Source of the DNA: Hyaloraphidium curvatum
Lineage: Eukaryota > Monoblepharomycota > Hyaloraphidiomycetes > Hyaloraphidiales > Hyaloraphidiaceae
Length of the DNA: 64,000 bases
Direction of reading: 5' to 3'
NCBI GenBank assembly: GCA_025558095.1
Contig: JAIVFI010000040.1
Location: forward strand, 372,001-436,000
Shown: positions 10,286 to 21,551 of the stretch, piece by piece
Layout: every line of letters starts with the position of its first letter
Position numbering within the stretch: position 1 is the stretch's first letter
Translations under genes and position numbers: made by a program
Notes under the pieces: generated by a model
Seen by the model: the letters and a program-made list of their open reading frames with translations, nothing else
What the model was told of the DNA's origin: nothing
The model's database searches: none

Positions 10286-10722
10286 CGCGAGGCTGCCGAT
10301 AAGGCGGTCCGGGACGACGGCCGGGGATGAATGATTTGGCGGGGGATCTGCCGGCGCCGGCCGCCCCGTCTGGCGAGGCGCTGTCGCGATGTCCCCATCA
10401 GAATCCGATCGGATGACCCAGTGACGTTGCTTTTCTGCTCAAGTACAGGCGCCTATCGGCCTCGCTGGGTGTTCGCTGTCTTTCGGTGTTGGGCTGCCCT
10501 CGCGGCAAGTCAAACATCGGGGGGGAGGACGGCGGATCAAGCCATCCCGGCGTCCGATCGGCCGTCCGGACTGGAAAAGAAACATCCGACAATGCCCTGC
10601 CTGCGGAATCGGTGATGTCTTTGGCATCCTGGGCGACGACGGGGGCCGTGTTTTCGGGGCCGGCGAGATCCCTGAACCGGCCGGACCTCCAGCTCACCGC
10701 CCGCCACCGCGCGCCCCGGGCC
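10286..10722. other. Divergent promoter region GST / transcription factor
   Basis: About 440 nt between two outward-facing starts. No coding frame is supported. It must hold both promoters, but I see no clear TATA box. Confidence 0.4.
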
Positions 10723-13051
10723 ATGCCGGGGTCGCCGCCCCCCGACGAGGCGCGCACGCGTGTGCGGGCGACCAAAGGTGCGTCGCTGTCGGGCGCGGGA
10801 GACTGCCGCCGGCTGACTGGGGCGGAACCCCGCGTCCCCTCCGTGCCCTGCTGCCTGCCCCCCGCGACATCTCAGCGTGCAACACGTGCTACAAGCACCG
10901 CGTGCGCTGCGAGGTGCCGGAGCACGTGGCCGACGGCGAGACGGTCGTCTGCAGCCGCTGCGCGCGGCTCGGCCTGACCTGCGACTGGAACCGCGAGCAG
11001 AAGAAGCGCGGGCCCAAGGCGGCGGCCGCGGCGGCGGGGGCCCCGGGCGCGGAGGACCGCAAGCGGCCGCGGCCGGACGACGACGGCGAGGCGGTGGCCG
11101 ATCTGCGCCACCGCAACGCCGTGCTCGAGGGCATGCTGCGCAAGGTGCTGCTGCAGCAGACGCCAGACGGCCTGCCGCCGGACATGCTGGCCGCCGGCAT
11201 GGACCTGCTCGGCTCGGACGCCGCGGACTCGCCCCCGGCCGGCAGGCGCGCCGGCACGCCGCTGTTCGCGCCGCAGCAGCAGCAGCCGCACTGGCCGTCG
11301 TCGCAGGGCGCCCTGCCCGGCCACTTTCTGCAGACCGCAGGCTTGGGGGCGCCGCCGGGCAAGCTGCCGCCGCCGCGCTTCGGCACCTCGTCGTCAGACG
11401 GCACCTCGGAGGAGGCCGCGCGGGCCATGGCCTCGCTCGCCGCCGGCCCGCGCCCGGCCGAGGGCTTCCCCCCGATCCAATCCTTCGACTTTTCCCCCGA
11501 GAACATGCCGTCGCCGCAGATGACCGTGGGCATCTACTCCCGCGTCCTGCAGCTCATGTCGCGGCAGCAGTGCGTCCCCTTCCCCGTGCTGCACACCCAG
11601 AGCCTGCTCTCCAACCCATACGCCTCGGCCCCCCTCGCCCACGCAGTGCTGGGCCTCTCCTTCCGCAGCCCCGTGTTCTACGCCGCCGCGCGCGCCGCCA
11701 TCCTCGAATCCCTCGTGGACCGCTTCGCCACCCCGGCCCCGGAGCTCCTCGTCGCGGCCTACATCGCCATGTTCGACATGATGTCCACGGGGTACGACTA
11801 CCGCTACCAGGCGCGGATGCTCTCGATCCTCCGGCTGGTGGGGCACGAGGTGATCACCATGGACCAGGTGGCGCGGGAGCAGGACCCCGCTGCGCGGGTC
11901 CCCGGCCGCGTGCTGCCGGGGGTGCAGAGGGAGATGGTGCGGCGCGCCATGTGGGCCGGGTACGTGATGGACAAGTTCATGCTCTCGGCGTCGCGGCGCG
12001 CCCCCTTGGTGCCCCGCACGGACGTCGTGGACGTCGCGCTGCCGGCGCCCGACGCCGTCTGGACGGCGCCGCTCTACGCCGAGGACCCCGAGGCCGAGGA
12101 ACACCGCTGGGAGAGCGCCAAGCAGATCTCGGGGCGGGAACTGTTCCTCTGGAAGGAGCGCCCCGGCCTCCTGCGCACCCTCGCGCCCACCCTCACCCCG
12201 CTGCACCAGCACATCGTGGTGGCCGACCTGCACGAGTGGCTGTGGAACGCCAAGGCCGCCGCCGGCGGCCGGATCGGGCCCGAAGCCAGGGCGAGGATGC
12301 TGGCGGCGCTCAGGGACTACTTTGCCGTCTTCCTGGCGCCCTACGCCGCGCCGGCGCAGAGGGGCGACGCCGGGGGCATGTTCTCGACCGACATCACGGT
12401 CGAGGGGGAGGACTACGTGCTGACGGCGCCGCGCAACAACGGGCTGGCGACGACCATGATGCTCTTCTACAAGTGGGTCGGCCCCGCGGGCCCGGAGCGG
12501 CACCGCACCGGTCTCACATCCCCCCCGCGCCGCGCAGCTACTTCCAGATGTACATCCACTCGGCCGTCGACATGCCCGAGGCCTTCTCCTCCCCAGATTG
12601 GTACCAGTCCGCCGACTTCCTCGTCGCGCTGCAGCACGCCTTCTGCATCTCCCTGCTGCTGGAGCAGACCATGGTCTGGGACCCCGAGCTGGAGTCGCTC
12701 GATCCATCCGTCTTGGTGGTCATCGGGCACGCGGCGGCGTGCTACGTCGGGCTGATACGGAAGCTCGCGGCCGCGCAGCGCGAGGGGGCGCGGGCCAGCG
12801 GGAGCGAGCTCCTGGTGGTCCGCTCGCGCATCTCGGTGACCCTCGAGGCCGCCAGGAAGCTCTCGCGGTTCATGGTCTCGAGCAAGCAGCTGATCGCCAT
12901 CATGGAGCGGCTGCTCGGGGACAGGGTGCTGGGCGAGGGGTCGCCGGGGAGCGATTCGAGCGGCGGGCTAGAGGGGAATCCCTGGCTGGAGAGGTTCGTC
13001 GCGGAGCAGCTGTTTGGCAAGGCGGCGTCGGGGGAGGCGGGTGCGTACTGA
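10723..13051 (+). CDS. Zn2Cys6 transcription factor with fungal MHR domain
   Basis: Nuclear fungal regulator. Exons 10723-10777, 10876-12472 and 12538-13051 give 721 residues. The 98-nt first intron splits the zinc cluster: only after splicing (ATK|ACNTCYKHRVRC) do the six cysteines at 20, 23, 30, 44, 47 and 54 line up as CX2CX6CX13CX2CX6C, followed by basic KKRGPK. An Ala/Pro/Gln linker leads to the fungal-specific middle homology region (LMSRQQCVPFPVLHTQSLLS, YIAMFDMMSTGYDYRYQARM, WAGYVMDKFM). The target pathway is not indicated; the only close neighbour is the divergent GST, which could be co-regulated. Confidence 0.93.
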
Positions 13052-13275
13052 ACGCGGCGGGTCGGCAGGTGTACGGTCTTGGATTTGGTTCCGGGAATCT
13101 TTGTCGTGGAACGAGACGTTCGTCTCCTGCTTTCGTCAGTCGTCCCCCGCCCGGGTTCCTTTCGGAACGCAAGCCGCCTTGTGCTCCTTCCAGTGCTCGC
13201 GGTGGCACCGCTCGGCGCCGTCTTGCACCGCGAGCAGCTGTGCAATCGAGCGATCGGTAAGGGAAATGGCCCGAA

Positions 13276-14938
13276 ATGAAAATCAAGTGGTGGCTCGAGT
13301 ACTTTTGGAACTCCTTGATCGTTGTCGAGCCGCTCGGCGTGCAACACGGACGTCTATCTGACGACGGACATCCGGGTCTACTGGATCCTTGGCTTGGTCG
13401 ATCATTGTGGACCGCTGTCGCCATCGTGTGCGCTCGCCGTGCTCCTGTCTTCCCGCCCTCCTCCTCTACCAGGGCCCGTGGCATCTTGCACGGGGACCGC
13501 TTTCAGTCTTTTCCGGGTGGGAACCACCCCGCCCACCGTCACTTCGAAGTGTTCCAGCTCGTCGGGTACCGCAAGTGAGTCTTGGCCCGCTCGGTCAGTC
13601 CCGCGCACGCTCACATTCGTTGAAGGTGGCAGCTGGGCGATCCGGCCTTCGACGTGTACGACGTTGGTGGGGCAAGGCAACCCGAGCCCGGCGATGGCCC
13701 CCAGTGACTCCTCACTCGTGCCACAGGCATCTGGTTCATCCCATCAGACTCTACGAGGGACCCGTACGAGGCTGATTTCGGCACCACGTGCACCGCGTAC
13801 AGCTACGGCCCGATCAACACGGGAAGCGACCTCGACTCGGACGAATGCGGGGATCTCCAGCAACTGGGCTTCGGAAGCACCGTCATCAAAACGGACTTGA
13901 CCACGATTCCCTGCGACCGAGCCGGCCCAACGTCGCTCAGCTTCAGGGCGTGCGTGACGTACAAGACCGCGTCCAACGACGCCACGTGCACGATCAACAC
14001 CCCGAGTACATTCGGGGCCGGCGGCGATCAGTACTGCCAGTGCACGACGTTTACCGTGCCCGGGGCCTGGGCTGATCCGCCGCCGGCGCCGACGACCACG
14101 GCCGCGGCGGCGACAACCAGCCTCACCCGGACGTCGAGCTCGCTTACGCGGAGCTCGACGAGCCTGACGGCAGCACCTTCAACCTCGAGCTTCACCCCGT
14201 CCACCTCGAGCTTCACGCCTTCCACTTCGAGCTTCACACCTTCCACTTCGAGCTTCACACCTTCAACGTCTAGCTTCACGCCATCCACGTCGAGCTTCAC
14301 GCCATCCACCTCGAGCTTCACGCGTTCCACGTCCAGCCTCAGCGTGACCAGCTCCACTACCTCGGCCAGCCGCACCGCGACCTCCAGTTCCAAAAGCCTG
14401 ACCAGCTCGACGTCGAGCTTCACGGCGACGACCTCGACGCTGTCTCTGAGTAGCTCCACAAGCAGCGCCACGGCGACGAGCTCCACGACTTCGCAGACGA
14501 CGCAGAGCAGCTCGACTATGTCCGAGACGCAGACCAGCTCGACGGCATCCGGGACGCGGACGACCTCAACGGCCGTCCAGCCGCCCACGAGCTCGACGGC
14601 GGCGCTGGCTCTGACCGGTCCGGCGACTCCCAGCGCGGTGAGCACGGACGGTACCCCCGCCTCCCTACGATCATCCACTGATCGCACGTCTTGGTGCGTG
14701 GCCACCCCCGACACAGACGGCCACGCAGACGCCAGCGGTGGTCATCCCCGTGTTCGCCTACAATGGTGGGTCGGCCCCCAAGGCGGTCGAATCTCGTTCA
14801 TCTCACCGACCCTTCCCAGACGCCAACAGGAACAACGTGTACGACAACCCGCCCGACACGCCGCAGAGCGGCGCCCGCGTCACCCTTTCCGGCGCTACGG
14901 CGAGTCGTGCCTTGCTCGGCCAGTGCACCACCGGGTAG
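13276..14938 (+). CDS. Ser/Thr-rich surface protein with SdrD-B-like domain; frame stops at internal TAG
   Basis: Probable secreted wall protein. The well-supported exons are ..13574, 13626-13666, 13727-14637, 14717-14765 and 14820-14938. They join GYRK|WQLGDPAFDVYDV|GIWFIPSD, then a cysteine-bearing domain (GTTCTAY, DECGDLQQ, YCQCTTFTV), then about 190 residues of Ser/Thr-rich stalk including seven 7-residue repeats, then an SdrD-B-like beta domain (VFAYND|ANRNNVYDNPPDTPQSG). The frame meets TAG at 14936-14938, yet the next codons read DGFCTIFLSVPLVPGGTYTI, clearly the rest of that domain. The gene is thus either interrupted or read through. The 5' end is unresolved: 13276 is the first ATG in frame but no signal peptide follows it. 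Confidence 0.65.
14182..14328 (+). repeat. Seven tandem 21-nt coding repeats
   Basis: Units of 21 nt start at 14182, 14203, 14224, 14245, 14266, 14287 and 14308 and encode Thr-Ser-Ser-Phe-Thr-Pro-Ser (last unit Arg for Pro). Differences are almost all synonymous third positions, so the peptide is under selection. They form part of the extended stalk of the surface protein. Confidence 0.9.
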
Positions 14939-15258
14939 GATGGCTTCTGCACCATCTTCCTCAGCGTCCCGCTGGTCCCGGGCGGGACCTACACCATCAC
15001 GATCGAAGGGCAGCCCGGTGCGCTGGTTTTCAACGCGACCTCGGAAGGGAAACCACCCCCGCCCACGTCCGGCGGCAGCGAGATCGCGATCCCGATCGCT
15101 GTGGGTGTTCGATGCTTGCCTCGCTTAGGAGGCACACCTCTGAGCACGAGTGATGAAGGCTTGTCGACTGTAGTGGAGAAAACGCAAGGTGTTGGATGTC
15201 TCTGTCGGCAGGCGCATGCTGATTCTCTGGCTATTATCTAATGTAGACCAAGCCGTGG
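14939..15258. other. Post-stop continuation of the surface-protein frame
   Basis: After the TAG at 14936-14938 the same frame stays open to a TAA at 15239-15241. Its first about 50 codons look like the end of the SdrD-B-like domain; the rest is non-descript. The 3' end of the opposite-strand GNAT gene begins at 15259. Confidence 0.5.
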
Positions 15259-16098
15259 CTATGAATATGCTATACGATCTTCAAGATCGGGTCTCCACTC
15301 AAACTGCAGCCAATCCCCTCCCGTCGGACGAAAGCCCAGCCTCGAGTAGACCCCCTGGCCGCCCGGGGAAGCCTGAAGCACCGCCGTCCGGTAGCCTTCC
15401 GCCTTGGCTTCCACAAGCATGGCCACAACCACCGCCGACGCGTATCCCCGTCCCCTGGCTTCGCGGAGCGTGCCGATCGTGAAGATGCCGGCCAGGCCAT
15501 TGGTGAGGCAGAGCTCCCCCGAGCACACCACGCGTCCCGAGGCGCGACCGACGAACATCCGCACCGACGCGTCCCCATGCGTCGCGTCCCAAGTCCTGCG
15601 GTAGAAATCCGGCACGTACGGATCCGGCGGGTCCCAGTTTGCCGCGACGACCGCGGCGTAGCCCTCGAGGTCCTCTCGAGACTCCACGTGCGCAACCTGG
15701 AAGCCCGCAGGAGGGGCGACCGCCGGTGGATCCCAGGTGGAAAGATCGAGGACCATTTCCACGTCGTGCTCCGCTCGGCGGAGGCCGGCTTCGGCGAGGA
15801 TACCTGGCAGGTCCGCCGGCGTGTCGACGGGGGACACCCAATACGCGAAGGGCCTCTTGGCGTCGCGAAATCGCGCAATCATGCTCCTCACGGCCTCTTC
15901 AGCGTCATCTTCCGTTAGTTTCGAGAGCGTCACGGTGTTGAAAGTATCGCAGGGGAGACCCGTGTCAACGAGGCAGAAACGCGTCGTGCGGACGACAGCA
16001 TCGGGAAGCCGTGCCGCCAAGACGCTGCAGTGCGAGGCAAAGTTCGATGCGATTGCCTCGGCGAGTTCCCCCGGTGACGATTCGTCGAGTGACAGCAT
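15259..16098 (-). CDS. GNAT-family N-acetyltransferase
   Basis: Single-exon 279-residue protein. The C-terminal half is a GNAT domain using acetyl-CoA: the pyrophosphate-binding motif A is IGTLREARGRGYASAVV (R-x-x-G-x-G), then LVEAKAEGYRTAVLQASP and a final YSRLGFRPTGGDW, the motif B/C signature. The N-terminal half (DTGLPCDTFNTVTLSKLTED) resembles the two-domain GNATs of fungi and bacteria. The acceptor substrate is unknown. It starts 132 nt from the first of two tandem SDRs transcribed the other way, so the two share a promoter region. Confidence 0.88.
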   Translation of the reverse strand: MLSLDESSPGELAEAIASNFASHCSVLAARLPDAVVRTTRFCLVDTGLPCDTFNTVTLSKLTEDDAEEAVRSMIARFRDAKRPFAYWVSPVDTPADLPGILAEAGLRRAEHDVEMVLDLSTWDPPAVAPPAGFQVAHVESREDLEGYAAVVAANWDPPDPYVPDFYRRTWDATHGDASVRMFVGRASGRVVCSGELCLTNGLAGIFTIGTLREARGRGYASAVVVAMLVEAKAEGYRTAVLQASPGGQGVYSRLGFRPTGGDWLQFEWRPDLEDRIAYS

Positions 16099-16230
16099 TT
16101 AAGTGGACCCCAGTTGTTTGGACCCTGGCCCTCCGCGAACACGGCAGATCTCCAAACACGGCGGGCCTCACTATATTGCGGCGAATCTCCTCGTCGGCGA
16201 AATAGATACTTGATCCTCCTCCGAGTCGCG

Positions 16231-17267
16231 ATGTGGCCGTTCAGCTCCCACCCTGTGCCCGCACCCCCGAAACGAGTGGACCTTGCTGGGAAGCTCATTG
16301 TCGTGACCGGAGCTAATTCGGGGCTCGGTCTGGAGTCGTGCAAGTACTTTGCCGCCAATGGAGCCACGGTCGTTATGGCCGTGCGGACGCCGGCCAAGGG
16401 GGAGGAAGCGGCCAAGACCATCGTTTCCGCGACGGGCTGCGATCCGGCGCGGCTCGTCGTCATGAAGCTGGACCTCACGAGCCTCGAAAGCACGCGGAAG
16501 TTCGCCGACGAACTGAAAGCATTGGGAAAGCCCATAGATGTCCTGGTACGTGTCGGTGGCAACAACTGCAGTTGTATGCTCACTGCCTTGTGCCTCCTGA
16601 CAGATGTTGAACGCTGGTATGATGGCCGACAAGCGCGAGGTCACGGCGGACGGCTTCGAGACCACCTTCCAATCCAACCACCTCTCCCACTTCCTGCTCG
16701 CGAACCTGCTCTTGCCCGCCATGTCCTCGGACGGGCGGATAGTCGTCCTCTCTTCGGCCCTGCACTTCAACGGCAAGATAGAGCTCGACAACCTGAACTA
16801 CGAGAAGCCCAACACCTTCGGGCTCCGCGTCTACGCGGACACGAAGCTGCAGAACGCGCTCTTTGGTAAGGAGCTCGCCCGGCGGCTCAAGCAGAAGCCG
16901 GCGCTCGCCGGCATCGTCGCGCACAGCTGTCACCCTGGGCTGGTGGCCACCAACTTTGGCAACGGCACCTTCGGATGGCTCGGCGCCTACTTCATTCGGC
17001 CTCTGGTGTGGCTCGTCGGTCGCGGTCCAGAACAAGGAGCCCAGTGCCAGATCTACCTGTCGGTTGCCGACGAAGCGGGACCGGGCAAGCCCGACGGCCT
17101 GGTAGGTCCTTCCGCTTGACTGGATGTCGAAATGCTTACCGTCCTCACAGTACTGGGACGATTGCAAGGTCCTCCCGCCCAAGGAGCCCGAATGGAGCGA
17201 CACGGAGCTCCAGCGCAGATTCTGGGAGGTTTCTGCCAAGCTGGCGGGCCTGACAGAGACCATTTGA
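16231..17267 (+). CDS. Retinol-dehydrogenase-like SDR, tandem copy 1
   Basis: NADP-type short-chain dehydrogenase of the RDH/WW-oxidoreductase-like group. Exons 16231-16545, 16604-17101 and 17151-17267 give 309 residues. Cofactor motif TGANSGLG, the LNAGM motif at the exon 1/2 join, FQSNHLSHFLL, catalytic serine in IVVLSSALH and YADTK as YxxxK are all intact; SCHPGLVATNF closes the active site. Substrate unknown (a lipid, retinoid-like or xenobiotic carbonyl is typical). It is paralogous to the next gene: exon lengths 315, 498 and 117 nt are identical in both copies. Confidence 0.93.
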
Positions 17268-17563
17268 AGGCCGATTCCCCTGTTGACTTGCTGCTGGTGC
17301 CGCCGCCGTGCCGCGTGACGACCAGCGCTCGGTACCGCGCGAACCACTTGTGTAGCTACTGCGGCAGCTTTTCAAATCAAAGCCGATCATTCTCTCCATT
17401 TTGCCCGTCCGGCGTGTCCGCTTCGGCAGCTTCTATGGACTGCCTCGATCGCAAGCATGTGTTCTCGATCGCCGTGGGCCGCCTGTCCCGCCGTCGGACC
17501 TGACTTTTGGCGATCCCGCGACAGATCTCGAAACGCCGCGGGTCCAGATACGTTGCGATTTTC

Positions 17564-17631
17564 TTTCTCGTCAGAGCACATCTCGGTTTCCTGCGGTTTT
17601 ATTTCTCGTCAGAGCACATCTCGGTTTCCTG
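17564..17631 (+). repeat. Two direct 30-nt repeats before SDR copy 2
   Basis: A 30-nt unit beginning TTTCTCGTCAGAGCACATCT occurs perfectly at 17564-17593 and 17602-17631, period 38 nt. It lies in the 5' leader/proximal promoter only 14 nt before the ATG of SDR copy 2. Copy 1 has one diverged version of this region. It may duplicate a regulatory or translation-start context. Confidence 0.9.
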
Positions 17632-17644
17632 TTCCTGAATCGCG

Positions 17645-18687
17645 ATGTGGCCGTTCAGCTCGGAGCCCGCGCCCGCACCGCCCGAACGCGTTGACCTCGC
17701 TGGGAAGCTCTTTGTCGTGACCGGAGCCAACTCGGGGCTCGGTCTGGAGTCGTGCAAGTACTTTGCCGCCAATGGAGCGACGGTCGTTATGGCCGTGCGG
17801 ACGCCGGCCAAGGGGGAGGAAGCGGCCAAGACCATCGTTTCCGCGACGGGCTGCGATCCGGCGCGGCTCGTCGTCATGAAGCTGGACCTCACGAGCTTCG
17901 AAAGCACGCGGAAGTTCGCTGAGGAGCTCAAGGCATTGAAGAAGCCGATAGACGTTCTGGTAGGTGTTCGCGCCTGTATTCGCCTTCCTTGCCCCTCTTC
18001 TAATGGCTGGCGGCCGCTGAAAGATGCTGAACGCCGGCATGACCGTCAACAAGCGCGAGCTCACGACGGACGGCTTCGAGACCACATTCCAGTCGAACCA
18101 CCTCTCCCACTTTCTCCTCACCAACCTGCTTCTGCCAGACATGGCGCCTGACGGCCGGATCGTGGTTCTATCCTCGGGCGCCCACTACGGCGGCAAGATC
18201 GACCTCGAAAACCTGAACTATGAGAAGCCCAACACCTTCGGATTCCGTGTCTACATGGACACGAAGCTCGAGAATGTGCTCTTCGCAAAGGAGCTCGCCC
18301 GGCGCCTGAAGCAGAACCCCGGGCTCGCGGGCGTCGTCGCACACAGCTGCCACCCGGGCCTCGTGGCGACCAACTTTGGCGCCGGCGCCCTTGGATGGCT
18401 CGGCGACTATGTGTTCCGGCCCATCGTTTCGGTCATCGGACGGGACGCCGCCCGCGGAGCACAATGCCAGATCTACCTGGCCGTGGCCGACGAGGCGGCG
18501 TCGGGCAAGCCTGATGGCCTGGTGGGTGATTCCGCCACCTGGGCGTGAAAGATGCTTACCTTTCTTCAAGTACTGGGACGATTGCAAGGTCATGGCACCG
18601 AAGGAACCTGAATGGAGCGACGCGGAGCTCCAGCGCACTTTCTGGGAGGTTTCCGCGAAGCTCGCGGGCCTCACCGAGACCATTTGA
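17645..18687 (+). CDS. Retinol-dehydrogenase-like SDR, tandem copy 2
   Basis: Same family and architecture as the preceding gene. Exons 17645-17959, 18024-18521 and 18571-18687 give 309 residues. TGANSGLG, LNAGM, VLSSGAH and YMDTK are present, so the enzyme should be active. The first about 100 codons are nearly identical to copy 1, while exon 2 and especially the introns differ more. This unevenness suggests partial gene conversion after duplication. The homology extends some 100 nt upstream of the ATG, so the duplicated unit included promoter DNA. The 3' end converges on the kinase gene. Confidence 0.93.
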
Positions 18688-18851
18688 ACGCCGATACCCC
18701 TGTCATGGCTACCAGTTCGTCGCACAAAGATCCGTATGCAAATCGTGCAGTGCATTGTTGAAAGTGCTGCCTTAGATACAAATAGAGAGGGCTATATCTA
18801 CATTGTCCCGTTGGGCGATGCCGCGTGTCTAGAGCTTTTGCCGTTGGATGA

Positions 18852-21551
18852 TCAGAGGACCAAGGCGTCCAGCACCTTGCCCGCGATCTTGCGGTCTGTT
18901 TTGTGCCAAGTCAGAAACCCGCGATCGGCGCACTCGAACGGCAAGCGCACTCACAGTTCCAGTTCCCGCCTGCCACCCTCCTCGTGTGCAGCACATGTCC
19001 ACCTCCGGACCCGCGCGGTGCCGGTGCGATCCCCACCGTGAAGCATAGCGCCTCCCTTCCCTTGAGCGCCGCCGCGATCCGCTTCGCCGGGCTGGGCGGC
19101 CTCACGCTGCCCACCGACGACGAGGGCGAAGCGGGCAGCGTTCCTTCGCTACCCTCGACCGAGGACGCCGACGACGGGCGGCGCAGGTTCTCGAGCACCA
19201 CCTGCACGTCGGGGATGTCGCACTCGAAGCCGTCCTCGGTGCGGCGGTGCGGGATGCCGTGCAGCTGCAGCACGCGGCGGAGCTCGGCGGCGATCTTCTC
19301 GGGTGGGAGGCGCGACTGGTAGACCGAGGTCGAGAACCACGAGGAGAGGGGGCGTCGGGTGGGGCTGGCGGGCGGGCTGGCGGCGGCGACGGGGGCGGAA
19401 GTGGGGGCCGCCTTTGTGGGCGAGCCGGGGGCGGTGGGGAGGTTGGTGGTGATTGCAGGGGGCTTGAGCGAGGGGGATGAAGAAGTGCGCTGTTGCTTGC
19501 TGGGTGGGGCCAGCATGGCCGCAGGCGGAGGAGCTGGAGCGGCAAGAGCTGCCCGTGCCGGCTCCGCAATAGGCGCAGCCTTTACCGGTGACGCCGGTGC
19601 GGCAGAAGCCAAAGTCTGGGTCGACGCTGTGGTGGCCCCGGGCCCGGAGGTCGAGTCCTTGGAAGGCGACGCAGCCGCCTGCGATCCCTCAGCAGCGATC
19701 GGCGTGCCGGCCGCCGAAACCGCCGCAGATCCCGGCGCCGCCGATCCCGCGACGGCCCAAGCACCACCGTACGGATCCGTCCTCGACGCTTTGACCGGGC
19801 TGGTCGGGATCCTGCTCGCCGCCCCGGTCCCGCCCACGGTCGCATACTTGGCCGGCTGGTACGCCGGCGCGGTCCTCGCCGCACGGTCCACCTGCATCAT
19901 GGCCGCCTGCGTCGAGTACCTCCCCTGCGGGGTCTTTGGCCTCTCCGGCACGGCAGGCGGGGGCCGGGGCTGCACCGAGAAGCTCTCCGAGTGGCCCGCG
20001 GCGTGAACACGTGCGTTCTTGGCCGGTAGCGGCGGCAGCTTCCCCTGCGCGGCCTCGGCGGGGGCCGCCGCCTGCTCCCTGGCGCGCATCCGCTGCTCCT
20101 CCCTGGCCACCATCTCCTTGAGCAGGTAGTAGGTGCACCGCAGCGGCGCCCCGTGCGGGTCCTCCGCGTCCGCCTCGCCCGGGCTCCCCCACGGCTCCCT
20201 CAGCCTCCACCTGTCCCCATCCGCAGCCTCCCCCCCCGCCGCGGCCGCCTTCCCTCCTTTCTCGAAGGCCGCCCGCACCTCGCCCTCCCCATAGTTCAGG
20301 CACGCCATCCTGCGCACCAGCCCCTCCTCCAGCGCGGCGATCGGCGGGCGGGGCGGGGAGTAGTCCGGCACGGGGTGCGAGTAGCCGTGGTTGACCCAGG
20401 GGTGCGAGAGGACCTCGGGGAGGGTGGCGCGGCGGGAGGGGTCGACGGTGATGAGGCGCGAAATGAGGTGGCGAGCGTCTGCGGGGACGCGGGTCAGCCG
20501 AACGTCGCCGGGCAAGGGCGACTCGGATCCAACCGGGCATGAGGTAGTCGGGCACGGTGTACGACCCCTGGGCGATCTTGCGGTACAGCTCCTTCATGTT
20601 GTCGTCGTCGAACGGCAGGTGCCCGCACAGCAGCGCGAACAGGATCACCCCCAGGCTCCACATGTCGACCTCGGGCCCCTCGTACTTGCGGCCCAGGATC
20701 ATCTCGGGCGCGGCGTAGAACGGGCTCCCGCAGAAGGTGTCGAGCAGGTGGCCCGACCCGGGGCCCTTGAACGAGTTGCCGAAGCCAAAGTCGATGATCT
20801 TGATGGTCTTGACGGGCTCGCCGCCGCCGGGGGAGGGGGAGATCTGGAGCAGCAGGTTCTCGGGCTTGAGGTCGCGGTGGATGATGTGATTCTGTGCCGG
20901 GCGGCGGGGTGAGAATGGTTCCGTCGCGGGCACCCCGAGCTGCAGGCCCACCCTGTGACAGTACTCGACGGCGCTCAGCACCTGTCGGAAGAAGTTTCTC
21001 GCCTCGTTCTCCTTGACCCTCTTGTTCGCCACGATGTAGTCGAACAGTTCCCCCCCGCCGACGTACTCCATGGCGATGTAGATGTGGTCCGGCGTTTCGT
21101 GCACGTCGTGCACGCCGACAATGTGCGGGTGGTGCAGGAGCTTCAGCAGCGAGACCTCGCGCTCCAGGCGCATGCGCTGCCGGGGGGAGGAGATGTGCGA
21201 CTTGTCGATGATCTTGACGGCGACCTGCGCGGCGGGGAGGGGTGAGCGGAACGCGGACTGCACCGTCGCCGGCAGGCCCACCTTGTTGTCCGGCCCCTCG
21301 GCCTTGAGATCCGTCGCCAGCTTCACCTTCCCGTAGGTTCCCTGCCCGATCGTCTTTTCCAGGCGGAACCGGGCACCCGTGCCCACGCAGGTCCCGTCGG
21401 GCGGGATGGGCACCTTCTTCCGCGCCGTGGGCCTGGGCGGGGCCGGCGGCGGGTTCCTCGGCCCTGCATTCGCCGCAGTCGCCCCTCCACCGGCCGCATG
21501 AGATTCAGGCGAGGTCGGAGAGGGGTACGGCGAGGCAGCAGCCGACGCCAT
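18852..21551 (-). CDS. KIN1/MARK-like Ser/Thr protein kinase with C-terminal KA1 domain
   Basis: CAMK-group kinase of the KIN1/MARK/SNF1-related type, probably acting at the cell cortex in polarity. Exons 21551-21282, 21224-20952, 20891-20534, 20478-18955 and 18895-18852 give 822 residues. Kinase motifs: IGQGTYGKVKLA, VAVKIIDK, HRDLKPENLL, KIIDFGFGNSF and CGSPFYAAPEM. A long Ala/Pro/Ser linker follows. The C-terminus is a KA1 domain (LPPEKIAAELRRVLQLHGIP) whose last strand and helix come from the tiny 44-nt final exon: GGNWN|YRKIAGKVLDALVL. That exon is easily missed. KA1 domains bind acidic phospholipids in the family. Start chosen at the ATG of MASAAASPYP; an in-frame upstream ATG at 21656 has a basic, unconserved leader. 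Confidence 0.93.

Noticed and set aside
11394-12707. 437-codon minus frame inside the Zn2Cys6 gene
   Set aside because: Antisense shadow; the plus frame has a zinc cluster and MHR domain.
14182-14328. Regular 21-nt repeats considered as a CRISPR-like array
   Set aside because: No spacers, eukaryotic coding sequence, third-position variation that preserves the peptide.
14028-14714. 228-codon Val/Glu/Leu-rich minus frame over the surface-protein repeats
   Set aside because: It is the antisense of Ser/Thr-rich repeats (VEGVKLE units mirror the 21-nt repeats); no start context or homology.
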